A stretch of 64,000 nucleotides of DNA from an uncultured Lysobacter sp. (GTDB lineage Bacteria; Pseudomonadota; Gammaproteobacteria; Xanthomonadales; Xanthomonadaceae), in NCBI GenBank assembly GCA_946480055.1, contig CAMLID010000008.1, positions 1 to 64,000 of the forward strand, read 5' to 3'. A program made the translations under genes and the position numbers. Positions 1 to 10,700 of this stretch are shown in pieces. Positions within the stretch are counted from its first letter, which is position 1. Every line of letters starts with the position of its first letter. The notes under the pieces are model-generated. The model ran no database searches. It was not told where the DNA came from and worked only from the letters and a program-made list of their open reading frames with translations.

Positions 1-275
1 GGATGCGCGCCGTTTTTCGAAGGGACAGGGATGTCCCGTCGAAAAATCCCCGCGCCACGATCGACCTCGCACGGGATGGTTGTCTAGTAAGCCCTTCTCT
101 TTGGTTACTTTTGACCGCAGGGAATCCAGGCGGACTCTTGGGCTAGCAAGAGAAAGTGACCCGCATGCGCAGCAGGCGGAAGCCTTTGACTTAAGAAGCG
201 AAGCTAACGCAGAAACCCGGAGCTCGCGGTCGCGGCTCACGCCGCTCCTACCCCGAAGCAAAGCGAGAGCGAAGC
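1..275. repeat. Dispersed repeat element, copy 1 (left end outside window)
   Basis: This stretch is nearly identical to 52667-52921. Shared landmarks are a hairpin at 13-46 (TTTTTCGA...TCGAAAAA with inner GGGACA...TGTCCC), the core CTCTTTGGTTACTTTTGACC and GGAATCCAGGCGGACTCTTG, and a trailing REP-like palindrome. The few differences are scattered substitutions. An open frame at 80-364 runs through it but has no ribosome binding site and no recognisable protein character, so I treat it as non-coding. From about 403 to 489 I see nothing. Confidence 0.75.
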
Positions 276-402
276 AGGCGCGGCCGAGGGGTCGGCGATC
301 GCGGCTCACGCCGCTCCCACAGAAAGCAGAAGGCGGCGGACCGGAAGTGAAACCCCGCCGGTAGGCGAAGTTCGCGGTCGCGGCTTGCGCCGCTCCTACC
401 CC
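221..402. repeat. Three REP-like palindromic units in direct orientation
   Basis: Three copies of a GTCGCGGCT(T/C)(A/G)CGCCGCTCC(T/C)AC unit end near 254, 325 and 402. Each can fold on itself (GCGGC against GCCGC) and ends in CTCCTAC or CTCCCAC. The same unit recurs at 5895-5958, 7017-7084, 52889-52997 and 62948-63007, always outside genes. Confidence 0.7.
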
Positions 403-489
403 AAAGCGAGAGCGGAGCAGACGCGGCAGTGGGAAGTCCGCGATGATGGGCTTAACAGCCAACCCTACGTTGGAAGCGAGCGGGCTCGC

Positions 490-2154
490 TTACTTGTTGC
501 GTCGCGGCCAAGCCGCGAGCAAGGCCCACAGCCCGCCCAATCCCGCGATCCAGGACGAAGCCGGCACCGACCAGAAGCGCGGTCCGCCGGCCTCCAGGCC
601 GTACAGCACCGCAGCCACGATCAACAACCCGGTCCCCAGAATCGCCGCGACGGTGCGGCGCTGAGCATCTTTCACGGTGCGCGTGAGCTCGGCCAGATCC
701 TGCGAACGCATGCGCAGCTCGTGTTCGCCGCTCACCTGCTGGGTCAGCCAGGCGTGCAGCAGGCGCGGCATTTCCGGCGCGTGCGTGACCAGTTCGGGCA
801 GACGCTTGCGGAATTCCGAGGCCAGGCGCTGCGGGCTGTAACGCTCGACCAGGATGCGTTGCAGCACCGGCCGCGCCACCGCCCAGATGTCGAGCTTGGG
901 ATCGAGCAGGCGGCCGACGCCCTCGATGTTCAGCAGGGTCTTCTGCAGCAGGATCAGCTGCGGCTGCAGGGTGAGTTCGTAGCGCTGCGCGGTGCGGAAC
1001 AGCTTGACCAGCACCTCGGCCAGCGAGATCTCGCTCAAGGGACGGGTGAAGTACGGCTCGCAGACTGCGCGCGTGGCCGCTTCGAGTTCGTCGATGCGGA
1101 TGTGCGCGGGCATCCAGCCGGCCTGCACGTGCAGCTCGGCGATACGGCGGTAGTCGCGGTTGAAGATGGCCATGAAGTTCTCGGCGAGGTAGTACTGATC
1201 CTCGTCCGAGAGCTGACCCATGATGCCGAAGTCCAACGCGATGAAACGCGGATTGCTCTTGCGCTCCGGCGCGCTGTCGACCCAGATGTTGCCGGCGTGC
1301 GCATCGGCGTGGAAGAAGTTGTCGCGGAACACCTGGGTGTAGAACACGCGCACGCCCTTGGCCGACAGCGCGCCGCGGTCGATGCCAGCGGCGTCGAGCG
1401 CAGCGATGTCGTCGGACGGGATGCCATACACGCGCTCCAGCGTCAGCGCACGTTCGGCGGTGTGCGACCAGATCACTTCGGGCACGTAGAGATCGTCGCT
1501 GTCCTTCCAGAATCGGCGCAGCACGCTGGCGTTGGCGCCCTCGCGCTGCAGGTCCAGCTCGGCGGCCAGGGTGCTTTCGATCTCGGCCACGATCTCGCGC
1601 GGACGGATCTTGTCGGCGCTGGGATGGGCACGGTCGACCACGCTGGCGATGGCCTTGAGCAGGGCGATGTCGCCGGCGATCTGCTTCTCGATGTTCGGTC
1701 GCAGCACTTTGACCACGACTTCGCGTCCGCCCGGCAGGATCGCCGCATGCACCTGCGCGATCGAGGCCGAGGCCAAGGGGACGGTGTCGAAGTCTTCGAA
1801 GGCTTCGCCGATGCTGCGCTCCAGCGCGATCTCGACGATCGCGCGCGCGGCTTCGCCGTCGAAGGGTTTGACCCGGTCCTGCAACAACGCCAATTCGATC
1901 GCCACGTCCGGCGGCACCAGGTCGCGGCGGGTCGACAGGATCTGGCCGAACTTGACGAAGATCGGACCCAGCTCCTGCAGCACCAGGCGCAGGCGCGCGC
2001 CGCGCGACATCGCCGCGATCTCGACCGAGGCGCGCGGCACGAACGGACGCGCAAGCTTGAGCCAGCGCTCGGCCGGCGTGCCGTCGAGCAGGTCGTCGAG
2101 CCGGTAACGCAGCAGAACCCGGCCGATGCGCCAGGCGCGCAGCGCCGACTTCAT
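490..2154 (-). CDS. ubiB: UbiB, ABC1/AarF-family atypical kinase of ubiquinone biosynthesis
   Basis: A 554-residue protein of the ABC1/ADCK/UbiB family. In Proteobacteria UbiB is an accessory ATPase needed for the hydroxylation steps of ubiquinone synthesis at the inner membrane. The family KxGQ motif is at residues 68-71 (KFGQ), followed by the Ala/Ser-rich loop ([10 protein letters not shown]) and the catalytic Lys in [11 protein letters not shown] is near residue 305 within [10 protein letters not shown]. Two hydrophobic segments at about 505-545 match the C-terminal membrane anchors of the family. Its start overlaps the stop of ubiJ by four bases (ATGA), so the two are probably translationally coupled. 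Full length; confident call. Confidence 0.95.
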   Translation of the reverse strand: MKSALRAWRIGRVLLRYRLDDLLDGTPAERWLKLARPFVPRASVEIAAMSRGARLRLVLQELGPIFVKFGQILSTRRDLVPPDVAIELALLQDRVKPFDGEAARAIVEIALERSIGEAFEDFDTVPLASASIAQVHAAILPGGREVVVKVLRPNIEKQIAGDIALLKAIASVVDRAHPSADKIRPREIVAEIESTLAAELDLQREGANASVLRRFWKDSDDLYVPEVIWSHTAERALTLERVYGIPSDDIAALDAAGIDRGALSAKGVRVFYTQVFRDNFFHADAHAGNIWVDSAPERKSNPRFIALDFGIMGQLSDEDQYYLAENFMAIFNRDYRRIAELHVQAGWMPAHIRIDELEAATRAVCEPYFTRPLSEISLAEVLVKLFRTAQRYELTLQPQLILLQKTLLNIEGVGRLLDPKLDIWAVARPVLQRILVERYSPQRLASEFRKRLPELVTHAPEMPRLLHAWLTQQVSGEHELRMRSQDLAELTRTVKDAQRRTVAAILGTGLLIVAAVLYGLEAGGPRFWSVPASSWIAGLGGLWALLAAWPRRNK

Positions 2155-2810
2155 GCGCCGCCCCGCGCGGCGATGCGCTCGCGCAGGCGCGCGACGCGCG
2201 CGGCCGCACGCTCGACGTCGTCGCGCACCGCGTCGACGTCGTCGTGGAAGGCGTTGAGTTCGTCGCGCGCGACCACGTCGCGCGATTCCTCGGTGACGAA
2301 CTCGGCCGCGTTTTGAGCGAAGACGCCGGCCGCGTCGCGTGCGTGGCGCAGGCCGCCAGCGATTCCGTTGGCGATCTGCACGCCCAACACGGGACCGAAC
2401 ACGCCGGAGATCGAGTTCTGCCAGTCCGGATCGAAACGCTCGGCCAGGCGCTGCAGACGGCGCGCGAGGTCGGCGTCGCCCTCGATGCGCAGCTTGCCGA
2501 CCGGCGGCGCATCGTCGTTACGCAGGAACGGCAGCTGCGAGACCAGTCCTGCCAAGGTGCTGCGCACTGACAGATCGGGTTCCACCGCGGCGTCGACCGG
2601 CCCGACCCGCAGACAGTCGCCTTCGACGCGCACCTGCAGCGCCAGCGGCGGCGCCGCCAGATGCAGGGCGAGGCGGCGGCCGTCCAGCGCGCGCAGCGCG
2701 TCGCGGGTGTCTGGATCGAGCGCGAGCGCGCGGTTGAGCGCGGCTTCGAGCGCGCCCCCGGCCATGAACTTGAGCGAGGACGGGAACAGGGCGTCGGCGG
2801 ATGTGGTCAT
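2151..2810 (-). CDS. ubiJ: UbiJ, SCP2-domain ubiquinone biosynthesis accessory factor
   Basis: A 219-residue protein with an N-terminal SCP2-like lipid-binding fold (about residues 20-125) and a charged, Ala/Arg-rich probable coiled coil at the C-terminus (about 165-215). UbiJ binds prenyl intermediates and scaffolds the soluble Ubi hydroxylase complex. The call rests on size, the SCP2-like pattern and direct coupling to ubiB, as in the usual gammaproteobacterial ubiE-ubiJ-ubiB order. No ubiE is visible here. Upstream (2811-2907) is short and GC-rich. Confidence 0.88.
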   Translation of the reverse strand: MTTSADALFPSSLKFMAGGALEAALNRALALDPDTRDALRALDGRRLALHLAAPPLALQVRVEGDCLRVGPVDAAVEPDLSVRSTLAGLVSQLPFLRNDDAPPVGKLRIEGDADLARRLQRLAERFDPDWQNSISGVFGPVLGVQIANGIAGGLRHARDAAGVFAQNAAEFVTEESRDVVARDELNAFHDDVDAVRDDVERAAARVARLRERIAARGGA

Positions 2811-2907
2811 GCCGTTATTGTAGCCCTCCGCCCCGGCGGCTCCGGCGTCACGCCGCCCCGGCCCGGCGTACCGGTCGGAACGGCGGTCGCGCCCGGCGTC
2901 AGCCGAC

Positions 2908-3066
2908 TCAGGCCTTGCGGCCGCGCAGCAGCGAGACGATCGCCAGGATCACGAAGACGACGAACAGGAGCCAGGCGATGTTGGTGGCTGCGCCGGCGAT
3001 GCCGCTGAAGCCCAGTACCGCGGCGATGATGGCGACGATGAAGAAGATGATGGCGTAACGGAGCAT
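2908..3066 (-). CDS. DUF1328 (YtjA-like) small membrane protein
   Basis: A 52-residue protein beginning [20 protein letters not shown] and ending in a basic RGRKA tail. It is almost entirely two hydrophobic helices separated by [11 protein letters not shown], which is the DUF1328 pattern. A near-perfect Shine-Dalgarno (CAGGAGGT) sits just upstream of the ATG at 3066. Function of the family is unknown; members are often linked to envelope stress, which I cannot show here. It stands alone between ubiJ and oleD. Confidence 0.9.
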   Translation of the reverse strand: MLRYAIIFFIVAIIAAVLGFSGIAGAATNIAWLLFVVFVILAIVSLLRGRKA

Positions 3067-3161
3067 TGGAAACCTCCTGAAGATAGCCCGCGGCGGCAGA
3101 TGCCGAGGGACCTACCCCGATCCTCCTCGGACGCGAGTGCTCAGGCGGTGACGGCGCGGGC

Positions 3162-4151
3162 TTACGTGCAGGCGGCCTTCAGCCGGGTGAGCCCCTCGTG
3201 AAAGCCGACCCGCGGCACGTAGCCGAAATCGCGGGTCGCCGGCGCCATGTCGTACCAATGCGAAGTCGCCAGCTGCTCGGCGAGGAAGCGCGTCATCGGC
3301 GGTTCGCCCTTCAGCGGCAGCGCGTGCCACAGGCCTTCGCAGACCGCGCCGATCGCATAGGCCGCGCCGAACGGCAGGGTCTTGTCGACCTGCGGCGCGC
3401 CGACCGCGGCGAGCAGACTGTTGAGGGTCTCGCGCATGGTCTTGGGCTCGCCGTTGCTGATGAAGTAGGCACGGCCGGCACAGGCCGCACCCGGAGCGAG
3501 GTGGTCGAAGGCATCGAAGTGCGCCTGCGCGGCGTTGTCGATATAGGTGGTGTCGACCTTGTTGTAACCGTCGCCGACGAAACGCAGGCGCCCGGCCTTG
3601 GCGCGCGCGACCAGGCGCGGCAGCAACTGGTTGTCGCCCACGCCCCAGATCAGGCGCGGGCGCAAGGCCACGGTCGCCAGCGACGGGGCATTGGCGGCCA
3701 GCACGGCCTTTTCGGCGATGGCCTTGGTGGTCGCGTACGGCGCCTTGAAGCCTTCGCCGTAAGGCACGGTGTCGGCGGTTCCGCCTTCGACCGGATGGGT
3801 GGCGCGGTGGGTGACGCTGGGCGTGGAGGTGTAGACCAGGCGCCCGATCCCATGGCTGCGGCAGGCCGCGAGCACGTTGTCGGTGCCGACCACATTGGCC
3901 TGGTGGTAGCTGTCGTAGCTGCCCCAGGCGCCGGCCTTGGCGGCGTTGTGGAACACCGCCTCGCAGCCGCGCGCGGCCGCGATCACGGCCTCGCGATCGG
4001 CGAGGTCGCCCTGGGCCTGGGCCACGCCGAGCGCGTCCAGCGCCGGATACAGGCCGCGGTTGTAGCTGACTACTTCGTAGCCGCGCTCGACCAGGCCGCG
4101 GCACAGGGCCTGACCGAGGAAACCGCCGCCGCCGGTGACCAACACCTTCAT
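3162..4151 (-). CDS. oleD: OleD, NADP-dependent 2-alkyl-3-oxoalkanoate reductase (SDR)
   Basis: A 329-residue extended short-chain dehydrogenase. The Rossmann motif is GGGGFLG (residues 8-14) and the catalytic pair is in YATTK near residue 140. In long-chain olefin biosynthesis OleD reduces the 2-alkyl-3-ketoacid made by OleA to the beta-hydroxy acid used by OleC. I prefer the ATG at 4151 (MKVLVTG) over the one at 4157: it leaves AAGGAG at normal spacing and gives an ATGA overlap with the oleC stop. The oleC-oleD overlap fits a shared assembly. Confidence 0.92.
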   Translation of the reverse strand: MKVLVTGGGGFLGQALCRGLVERGYEVVSYNRGLYPALDALGVAQAQGDLADREAVIAAARGCEAVFHNAAKAGAWGSYDSYHQANVVGTDNVLAACRSHGIGRLVYTSTPSVTHRATHPVEGGTADTVPYGEGFKAPYATTKAIAEKAVLAANAPSLATVALRPRLIWGVGDNQLLPRLVARAKAGRLRFVGDGYNKVDTTYIDNAAQAHFDAFDHLAPGAACAGRAYFISNGEPKTMRETLNSLLAAVGAPQVDKTLPFGAAYAIGAVCEGLWHALPLKGEPPMTRFLAEQLATSHWYDMAPATRDFGYVPRVGFHEGLTRLKAACT

Positions 4152-5842
4152 TTCCATGCTCCTTGCTTGGCGGCCCAGACCGCGAGCTTCTCGCGGCCGA
4201 TCTTGGCGTTGTGGCGGATATCGACGGGGAAGCGCTTATGGCGCAGGAAATCGCCGATCCCCGCGGTATGCGCGTGGGCGGCGCCGATCGCGCGCAGTTC
4301 GCGCTCGATCGCAGGCCAATCGCGCGGGCTAGCGCCTTCGGCCAGTTCCACGCACAGCACCGGCTGTTGCGCGCCGACGGCGCCGACGCCGACCAGCGCG
4401 GTACGCCGCACTTGTGCATGCGTGTTGAACACCGGTTCGACCTGCTCGGTGTACAGCGGCCCCTGCGCGGTTTCGACGCGGTGGCTCTTGCGACCGCAGA
4501 ACCACAACCGGCCCTGCTCGTCGAAATAGCCCAGATCGCCCATGCGGTGGACCACGCGTTCGCTGCCGTCCGCCAGGGGTTCGCGGATCTTGGCGGCGCG
4601 GGTCGCGGCTTCGCGTTTGAAATAGCTGTCGGTCGCGGTCGGGCCGGCGACGGTGATCTCGCCGACCTCGCCCACGGCCAGCACGCGCGCGTCCGACCAC
4701 CGCGCGATCGGCGCGTCGTCGATGGCGACGATGCGGATCTCGTTCGGCGCCACCGCGTGGCCGACGCAGGTGCCGGCGCCGGCCTCGGTGGCTGCGCGCG
4801 TAGATTGCAGTTCGCGGCCTTCGATCACCGCCACCGGCAGGCATTCGGTGGCGCCGTAGGGGGTCCAGAGCTGGGCGTCGTCGGGCAGCAGGGCGCGCAG
4901 CGCCGCGACCGTGTCCGGCGGCACCGGCGCGCCGGCCGAAGTCACCCGCTTGAGGCCGCTCAGCTTGGCGCCGTGCTTGACCAGCACCGCCATCAGCGCC
5001 GGCGAACCGAACAACTGGTCGACGCCGAAGCGCGCGATCACGTCGTGCAGCTTGTTCGGATCGGCCTGGCCCGGGCGGGTCGGGTCCATGTCCGGAACCA
5101 CCGAACTCAGGCCCAGGGCCGGATCGAACAGCGCGAACGGCGGGAAGGTCGGCATATCGATGCCGCCGGGGACGATGCCGAAGGCCCGGCCCATCATCTC
5201 GATCTGGGCGACGAAATGGCGATGCCGGTAGACCACGCCCTTGGGCACACCGGTCGAACCGCTGGTGAACACGATCGCGGCGACTTCGTCGGGACGGGTG
5301 TCGGCGAGCTGGCAGCCGGCGCCGCTGCCGTCGCGCTCGACCTCGGCCAGGGTCGCATCGGCGAGCCAGGCACGGGTGCCGGTGGTTATGCGGATGCGGG
5401 CCGACTTCGCCCAGCCCAGCACCACTCGCGCGATGTGCGCCAGCGGGATGCCGATGAAGGCTTCGGGCTGCGCTTCGTCCAGGCATTGGCGCAGCGCGCG
5501 CTTGTCGATGCCCGGATCGACCAGCACCGGCACCGCGCCGGCCTTGAACAGGGCGAACATCAGCAGGAAGAACTCCGGCGACGGCCGCACCATCACCACG
5601 GTGCGGGTGCCGCGCACGATCCCGCGCTTGGCCAGCCCGGCCGCGATCGCATCGCTGCGTGCGTCGAGATCGGCGTAGGTCAGGACCTGATCGTAGCGCG
5701 CCAGGCCGTCGGCGCCGCGCGTGCCGGGGCAGCGCATCGCCACCCGCTCGGGCGCCTCGGCGGCGCGCCACGGCAGGGAAGCGGCGATATTGCAGGGCGT
5801 GCTGGTCGCGCGCTCGGGCGCGACGGAGGATTCGTTGCTCAT
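4148..5842 (-). CDS. oleC: OleC, AMP-dependent beta-lactone synthetase
   Basis: A 564-residue member of the acyl-CoA/AMP ligase superfamily. P-loop [11 protein letters not shown] is near residue 195, followed by the YGATE motif and a C-terminal adenylate-forming lid (RKSHRVET). In the ole pathway this enzyme adenylates the beta-hydroxy acid from OleD and closes it to a beta-lactone. The open frame runs further upstream, but the homologous protein begins at [10 protein letters not shown] and the extension has no family character. A REP-like pair (5895-5958) separates it from oleB. Confidence 0.92.
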   Translation of the reverse strand: MSNESSVAPERATSTPCNIAASLPWRAAEAPERVAMRCPGTRGADGLARYDQVLTYADLDARSDAIAAGLAKRGIVRGTRTVVMVRPSPEFFLLMFALFKAGAVPVLVDPGIDKRALRQCLDEAQPEAFIGIPLAHIARVVLGWAKSARIRITTGTRAWLADATLAEVERDGSGAGCQLADTRPDEVAAIVFTSGSTGVPKGVVYRHRHFVAQIEMMGRAFGIVPGGIDMPTFPPFALFDPALGLSSVVPDMDPTRPGQADPNKLHDVIARFGVDQLFGSPALMAVLVKHGAKLSGLKRVTSAGAPVPPDTVAALRALLPDDAQLWTPYGATECLPVAVIEGRELQSTRAATEAGAGTCVGHAVAPNEIRIVAIDDAPIARWSDARVLAVGEVGEITVAGPTATDSYFKREAATRAAKIREPLADGSERVVHRMGDLGYFDEQGRLWFCGRKSHRVETAQGPLYTEQVEPVFNTHAQVRRTALVGVGAVGAQQPVLCVELAEGASPRDWPAIERELRAIGAAHAHTAGIGDFLRHKRFPVDIRHNAKIGREKLAVWAAKQGAWK

Positions 5843-5894
5843 GCGTGGATTGTAGGGGGTCCGGGCGAATCGAAGCTCCTGCACTGCTCCCGCT

Positions 5895-5958
5895 GTGGGA
5901 GCGACATGAGCCGCGATGCTCCATCTGCGGCCGGATCGCGGCTTACGCCGCTCCCCCA
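5895..5958. repeat. Inverted pair of REP-like elements
   Basis: GTGGGAGCGACATGAGCCGCG is followed about 20 bases later by an inverted GCGGCTTACGCCGCTCCC. The pair lies in the 149-base gap between oleB and oleC and could form a large hairpin in the oleB-oleC transcript. Confidence 0.65.
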
Positions 5959-5991
5959 GAAGGCGGCCGTCACACACACGCCGCCCAAGAC

Positions 5992-6894
5992 TCAGGCCAT
6001 CGGATGGCTGTCGAGGAAGGCGCGGATCTCCGGCACCAGCACCGCGGCCTTGTCTTCGAGCACGTAGTGGCCGGCGTCCTCGAATGCGTGCACCTGCGCC
6101 TGCGGCAGGGCGTCGGTGAAGCCCTTGAGGAAGTGGTGGTCGAACACGAAGTCGCGCAGGCCCCAACCGATGAAGGCCGGACGGTCGGCGTACTCGGGCA
6201 GCTTGCGGCCCATGGCCTGGACCAGCGGCCAGGCGGCGTCGCCCTCGCTCAGCGGAATGTCCTGGACGAAGCGCGAGGTGGCGATGCGGTTGGCCCAGGA
6301 GTTGTACGGCGCCAGGTACGCGCGGCGTACCGCGCGCGGCATCGGCGTGACCACGCCGACGCGGGCCGCGCTGCCGGCGAAGGCGTTGAGGCCGCGGATC
6401 AGGCCGGTGCCGATCGCCGAGTCGCGGCCCAGACGCAGGCGCTTGGGCAGAGGCTTGGCGGCCGGCAGCGGGAACGCGCCGGTGTTGGTGATCACCAGGC
6501 GCTTGATCTGGTCGGAATGCTTGAGGCCCCAGCCGAAGCCGATGCCGCCGCCCCAGTCGTGCACCGCCAGGGTGATCGGGCCGTCGATGCGCAGGTACTG
6601 CAGCAGGCGTTCGACATCGTCGATGCGCGACTGCAGGGTGTAGGTGTAGCGATCGTCGCGGGGCTTGTCCGACAGGCCCATGCCGACATGGTCGGGGACG
6701 ATGCAGCGGTAGCGATCGCGCAGGCCCAGCGTCAGCTTGCGCCAGTAATAGCTCCACGACGGATTGCCGTGCAGCATCACCACCACCTCGCCGTCCTTCG
6801 GCCCCTGGTCGAGGTAGCTCATCGCGATGCCCGGACGGACTTCGAAACGCTGCGGCTGAAACGGGTAGTCGGGGAGATCGCGGATCGACGTCAT
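5992..6894 (-). CDS. oleB: OleB, alpha/beta-hydrolase (beta-lactone decarboxylase)
   Basis: A 300-residue alpha/beta-hydrolase of the haloalkane-dehalogenase-like branch. Oxyanion motif HGNPSWSYYW is at 42-51, nucleophile Asp113 lies in VHDWGG, and His276 lies in DAGHYV. OleB proteins of the ole pathway decarboxylate the beta-lactone from OleC to a cis-olefin. The Asp nucleophile, rather than Ser, agrees with OleB. It lies upstream of oleC and oleD on the same strand. Residual doubt is only whether it could be a generic dehalogenase; the neighbours argue against that. Confidence 0.9.
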   Translation of the reverse strand: MTSIRDLPDYPFQPQRFEVRPGIAMSYLDQGPKDGEVVVMLHGNPSWSYYWRKLTLGLRDRYRCIVPDHVGMGLSDKPRDDRYTYTLQSRIDDVERLLQYLRIDGPITLAVHDWGGGIGFGWGLKHSDQIKRLVITNTGAFPLPAAKPLPKRLRLGRDSAIGTGLIRGLNAFAGSAARVGVVTPMPRAVRRAYLAPYNSWANRIATSRFVQDIPLSEGDAAWPLVQAMGRKLPEYADRPAFIGWGLRDFVFDHHFLKGFTDALPQAQVHAFEDAGHYVLEDKAAVLVPEIRAFLDSHPMA

Positions 6895-7016
6895 CGGTGG
6901 CTCGTGCGGCGCCCGCGCAGGAGCGCGGGCCGGGCGGACAGGGGCGCCATTATCGGCCGCAATGCGGCGGCGCGGGGGATTTCGGGTGCGAAAAGCCCGA
7001 TTCGCCTTGCCTTGGA

Positions 7017-7084
7017 GTAGGAGCGGCGTAAGCCGCGACCGCCTTACCTGCGCGGCTCCGGGTCGCGGCTTACGCCGCTCCTAC
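7017..7084. repeat. Inverted pair of REP-like elements (BIME-like)
   Basis: GTAGGAGCGGCGTAAGCCGC at the left end is the reverse complement of the unit that ends in CGCCGCTCCTAC at 7084, with a short spacer. It sits 14 bases past the stop of the PLD-like gene on the minus strand and may mark the end of that transcript. Confidence 0.7.
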
Positions 7085-7097
7085 CCCAAAGCGGAGC

Positions 7098-7799
7098 TCA
7101 GTAGCCCTGCGCGAACTTGTCCCACAGGGTCTCGAAGCGACCGGCGAAGCTGCGCACCAGGGCCGGGGCGTCGGTCACCACCAGGTTTTCCTGGTTGCCG
7201 GTGCTGGCGCTGCGGGTCCAGTTGAAGCTGCCGTTGGCGAGAGTGCGGCCATCGAACAGGGCGAACTTGTGGTGCATGTGGAAGGGGCTGTCGTCGATCC
7301 GCACCGGCACACCGTGCTCGCGCAGGCGCGCGATGTCGCTGCCGTCGTCGTGGCGCTTGTCGTTGTCGGTCAGCAGGCGCACCACGACGCCGCGCCGGTG
7401 GCAGTCCAGGATCGCCTCGGTGATACGGTCGTCGGAGATCGTGTAGACGCAGATATCCACGCTGCGGCGCGCGCCCATGCACAGCGCGCGTAGCTTGCGC
7501 AGGCAATCGTCGCCCGGGGTGAAACAGGCGCTGGATTCGATGCTGGGCGCGGCCCCGACCACGTCCAGGGTGCGCACCACCTGTTCCAGCCAGCGCAGCG
7601 CGTCCAGGCATTCGGCCGGGCGTTCCACGATCAGCTCGCGCGCCATGTCGAAGGCGCGGTTGCGCAGGTAGCGCACGCGTTCGGGGTCCAGGCGCGCGCC
7701 CAGCTCGCGCAGCTCGAACTTCTCGTCGTTGTCGAGCCGGCGGTCGGCGGCGCTCTCGCGCAGGGCGCGGTCCAGTTCGCTGTAGTCGACGGTCCCCAT
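7098..7799 (-). CDS. Phospholipase D-like protein with a TerB-like N-terminus
   Basis: A 233-residue protein with one PLD-type HKD motif near the C-terminus (HHKFALFDGRTLANGSFNW), so it would act as a dimer if catalytic. The N-terminal about 50 residues are acidic and helical with RLDNDEKFELREL, resembling the Asp-rich turn of TerB-like domains and the 81-residue protein at 20070-20315. There is no signal peptide, so it is probably cytoplasmic or membrane-associated. Its ATG overlaps the stop of the ATPase gene (TGATG), so it is the coupled last gene of the operon running down from 17316. It may be a phospholipid-acting or nucleic-acid-acting PLD; the sequence does not decide. Confidence 0.8.
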   Translation of the reverse strand: MGTVDYSELDRALRESAADRRLDNDEKFELRELGARLDPERVRYLRNRAFDMARELIVERPAECLDALRWLEQVVRTLDVVGAAPSIESSACFTPGDDCLRKLRALCMGARRSVDICVYTISDDRITEAILDCHRRGVVVRLLTDNDKRHDDGSDIARLREHGVPVRIDDSPFHMHHKFALFDGRTLANGSFNWTRSASTGNQENLVVTDAPALVRSFAGRFETLWDKFAQGY

Positions 7800-10700
7800 C
7801 AGCGCGGCGTGCGCTCGTTGAGGCGGTCGGCGAAATCGGCCAGCGCGCGCTGCAGCTGCAACTGCTGTTCGGTCGCGGTCTGGACGTGGGCGGTGGCGAC
7901 CGCGCCGCGTTCGCCCATGTGCTGGATCGCCTCGACCAGGCGCGCCTGCAACTGCGCCTGCTGTTCGGCGCCGTCCTGCAGGCGACCGACCAAGGGCTCC
8001 AGCGCGGCCTGCAGCGCCGCGCGCAGTCCGGCCAGCATCGCTTCGGGATCGCGCTCCGGCGTCGGAGCCGGCGTCTTGCTGCGCGGCTGGCTGGCGACGC
8101 GTTCGAGCAGTGCCAGGATCTGCGACCACGGCGCTTCCACCGGCGGCGGCGCGACCGCGACGGGCGCGGCGTCCGCCGCATCCAGCGCGCGCACGCCCTC
8201 GACCAGATCGGCCAGCTGCGCGACCACGCGCCCGCCGACATCGCTGTCGGAGGCGCCCATCGCCTTGTTGCGCAGGAAGTCGCGCTTGATCTGCGCCCAG
8301 CGCTGCGACTGCGCCTCGTCCAGGGTGCCGCGCAGCTCGCCGAGCTTGAGCAGGTTCTCCTCGGCGCCCGCGGTCAGCAGCTGCGCCTCGCCCAGGTAGT
8401 GATCGGCGATCAGCTGTTGCAGCTCGGCCTCGTTCATCACCGGCGAGACCTTCTCGGCCAGCTTGTTCATGTTGCGGTAGCTGCCCTGCAGCTTGAACGG
8501 CGGCTCGACCCGGTACTGCGCGGCCTGCGCGGCGCTGGCGATGTACTGCTGGTTGACGCGGTAGACCACGTCGCGCACCCGCATCAGGCGCTCCAGAGTG
8601 GCGACGATCTCGTTGCTCTCGGCGCCGCCGTAGGCATGGCTGAGTTCGTTGGCCGAGAACGCGCGCCCGGCGGCCTTGTCGACGAAGCGGTACAGGTCGG
8701 CCAGCTCGCGCGTGGCCAGCGGCGCCAGCACCGGGTTCGAGGTCAGGCTGTTCTCGAGGTAGCTGAGCTTGAACGCGTCCTCCATGCCGCCGAGCACGTC
8801 GCCGAGGTTGTAGATGTCGGCGCGGTTGGCGAGCATGTCCGGAATCTTGAAGACCTCGCCGGACTCGGTGTACGGGTTGCCGGCCATCACCACGCAGAAC
8901 TTCTTGCCGCGCAGGTCGTAGGTGCGCGTGCGGCCCTTCCACACGCCTTCGATCCGGCGCGTGCCGTCGCACAGCGAAATGAACTTCTGCAGGAACTCCG
9001 GATGCGTGTGCTGGATGTCGTCGACATACAGCATCACGTTGTTGCCCATCTCCAGGGCCAGGTTGAGCTTTTCCAGTTCCTGGCGCGAGGTCGCATCCGG
9101 CGCGCGCGCCGGGTCCAGCGAACGCACCTCGTGGCCCAGCGCGGGGCCGTTGATCTTCATGAAGATCAGGCCCAGGCGGTGCGCCACGTATTCCATCAGC
9201 GTGGTTTTGCCGTAGCCGGGCGGCGAGATCATCATCAGCAGGCCCATCAGGTCGCTGCGCTTGCCCTCGCCGACCGTGCCCATCTGCTTGGCCAGGTTGT
9301 CGCCGATCACCGCCAGGTAGACGTCGTTGATGAGCTTGTTGCGCACGAACGAGCTCAGCGGACGCGCCTTGAACTCGGACAGGCGCAGCGCCTCGCGTTC
9401 GCGCGCGACGGTGTCCTGGCGCAGCGCCTGGTATTTGCGCACGCCGGGCAGGAAGCGCTCGCGGTGCGCGCGCAGGCGGGCGTGGAAGTCGTCCACGCCC
9501 AGGTCCATGCGCTGCGCGGCGACGCGCGGATGCTCGCCGAGCAGGCCTTCCACCGCGGCGCGCAGTTCGACTTCGCTGACCCGGCGCGGCACGCGCTCGT
9601 CCAGGAGCAGCAAGGCCACCGCTTCGCGCGCGTAACCGGACAGGGCCGCGTGCGCGGGCTCGCGGCACAAGGCATCGAACCAGTTCGCCGCCAGCGTCCA
9701 GCGCGCGGGCAGGCGGTCGCCGAGACGGCGCAGGGTCTGTACGAAACCGTCCCACATGCGCGCGGTGGTCAGACGCTCGTGCAACGTCTTGAGCAGTTGC
9801 TGGGCGTACTTGCTGAAGACGAACTGCGGGTGCTCGGCCGACAGTTCGGTCACCAGATAGTCGGCCGCGTGCGCGCACAGCGCCGGGTCGACCTCCAGCG
9901 GCTGCGCCTGCAGGAAGGCGCGCATCGCCGCCTCGACTTCGCCGCGCAGGGACAGCAGACCGGCGTCGCTACCGAACAGGCGCTGGATGTCGCGCGCGGT
10001 GCGTGCGCGTTCTGGCCACTGCGCCGCATCCTCGCCGGTCGAGACCTGGGCCCAGAACACGCTCGCGAACGCGCGTGCGTCGGCCGAGTAGGCGAGGTTT
10101 CCGGCGCTGTCGGCGAGCGGAATCAGAGCCTGCAGGATCGCCGTCGCGTCGTGATCGTGGATGCCCTTTTCGTAGCCCTCGCGGTAGCGCGGCGCGGCGA
10201 AGTCGCGCACGGTCCGCGCCAACGTCTCCGGTTGCGCCAGCTGCTGGCGCAGCGCGTCCATGGTCAGACCCTCGCGTTCCGCGGCGGCGGCCTCCAGCAC
10301 CAGACCGGCCAGGTATTCGGCGCGGTAGAGCGTGGGCGATTCGGAATCCAACGCGACCTGCCAGAACTCGCGCAGCGCATCGAAGGCCTCATCGCGCAGC
10401 GGTTCGAGGAAGTCGGTGCCGGTCAGGTGCAGGCTGAGCCCGTCCTCGCGCGGCAGCAGGGTCAGGTCGAGTTCCTGGGTGTTGACGCTGAAGCGGTGGC
10501 GCGGACCGAGCTTGATGACCTCGCCGCCGGCCTCGAACAGATCGCTGCGATCGCGCAGCGCGCGCACCGCCTGGTCGCGCGCGCCCTTGAGGCGGGCCTC
10601 GACGTCGTCGGCCTTGACGCTGTCCTTGAGCGTGCGCAGGCGCTCGGCCAGTTCGCGCAGCTTGAGGATCATCGGATCGCCGGCGAAGAAAGCGTTGAGC

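Noticed and set aside
80..364. A 94-residue frame in the left repeat
   Set aside because: It lies wholly in the dispersed repeat and REP units; similar frames in such repeats are commonly misannotated as hypothetical proteins.
385..2316. A 643-codon plus-strand frame opposite ubiB
   Set aside because: Shadow of ubiB, starting inside a REP-rich region.
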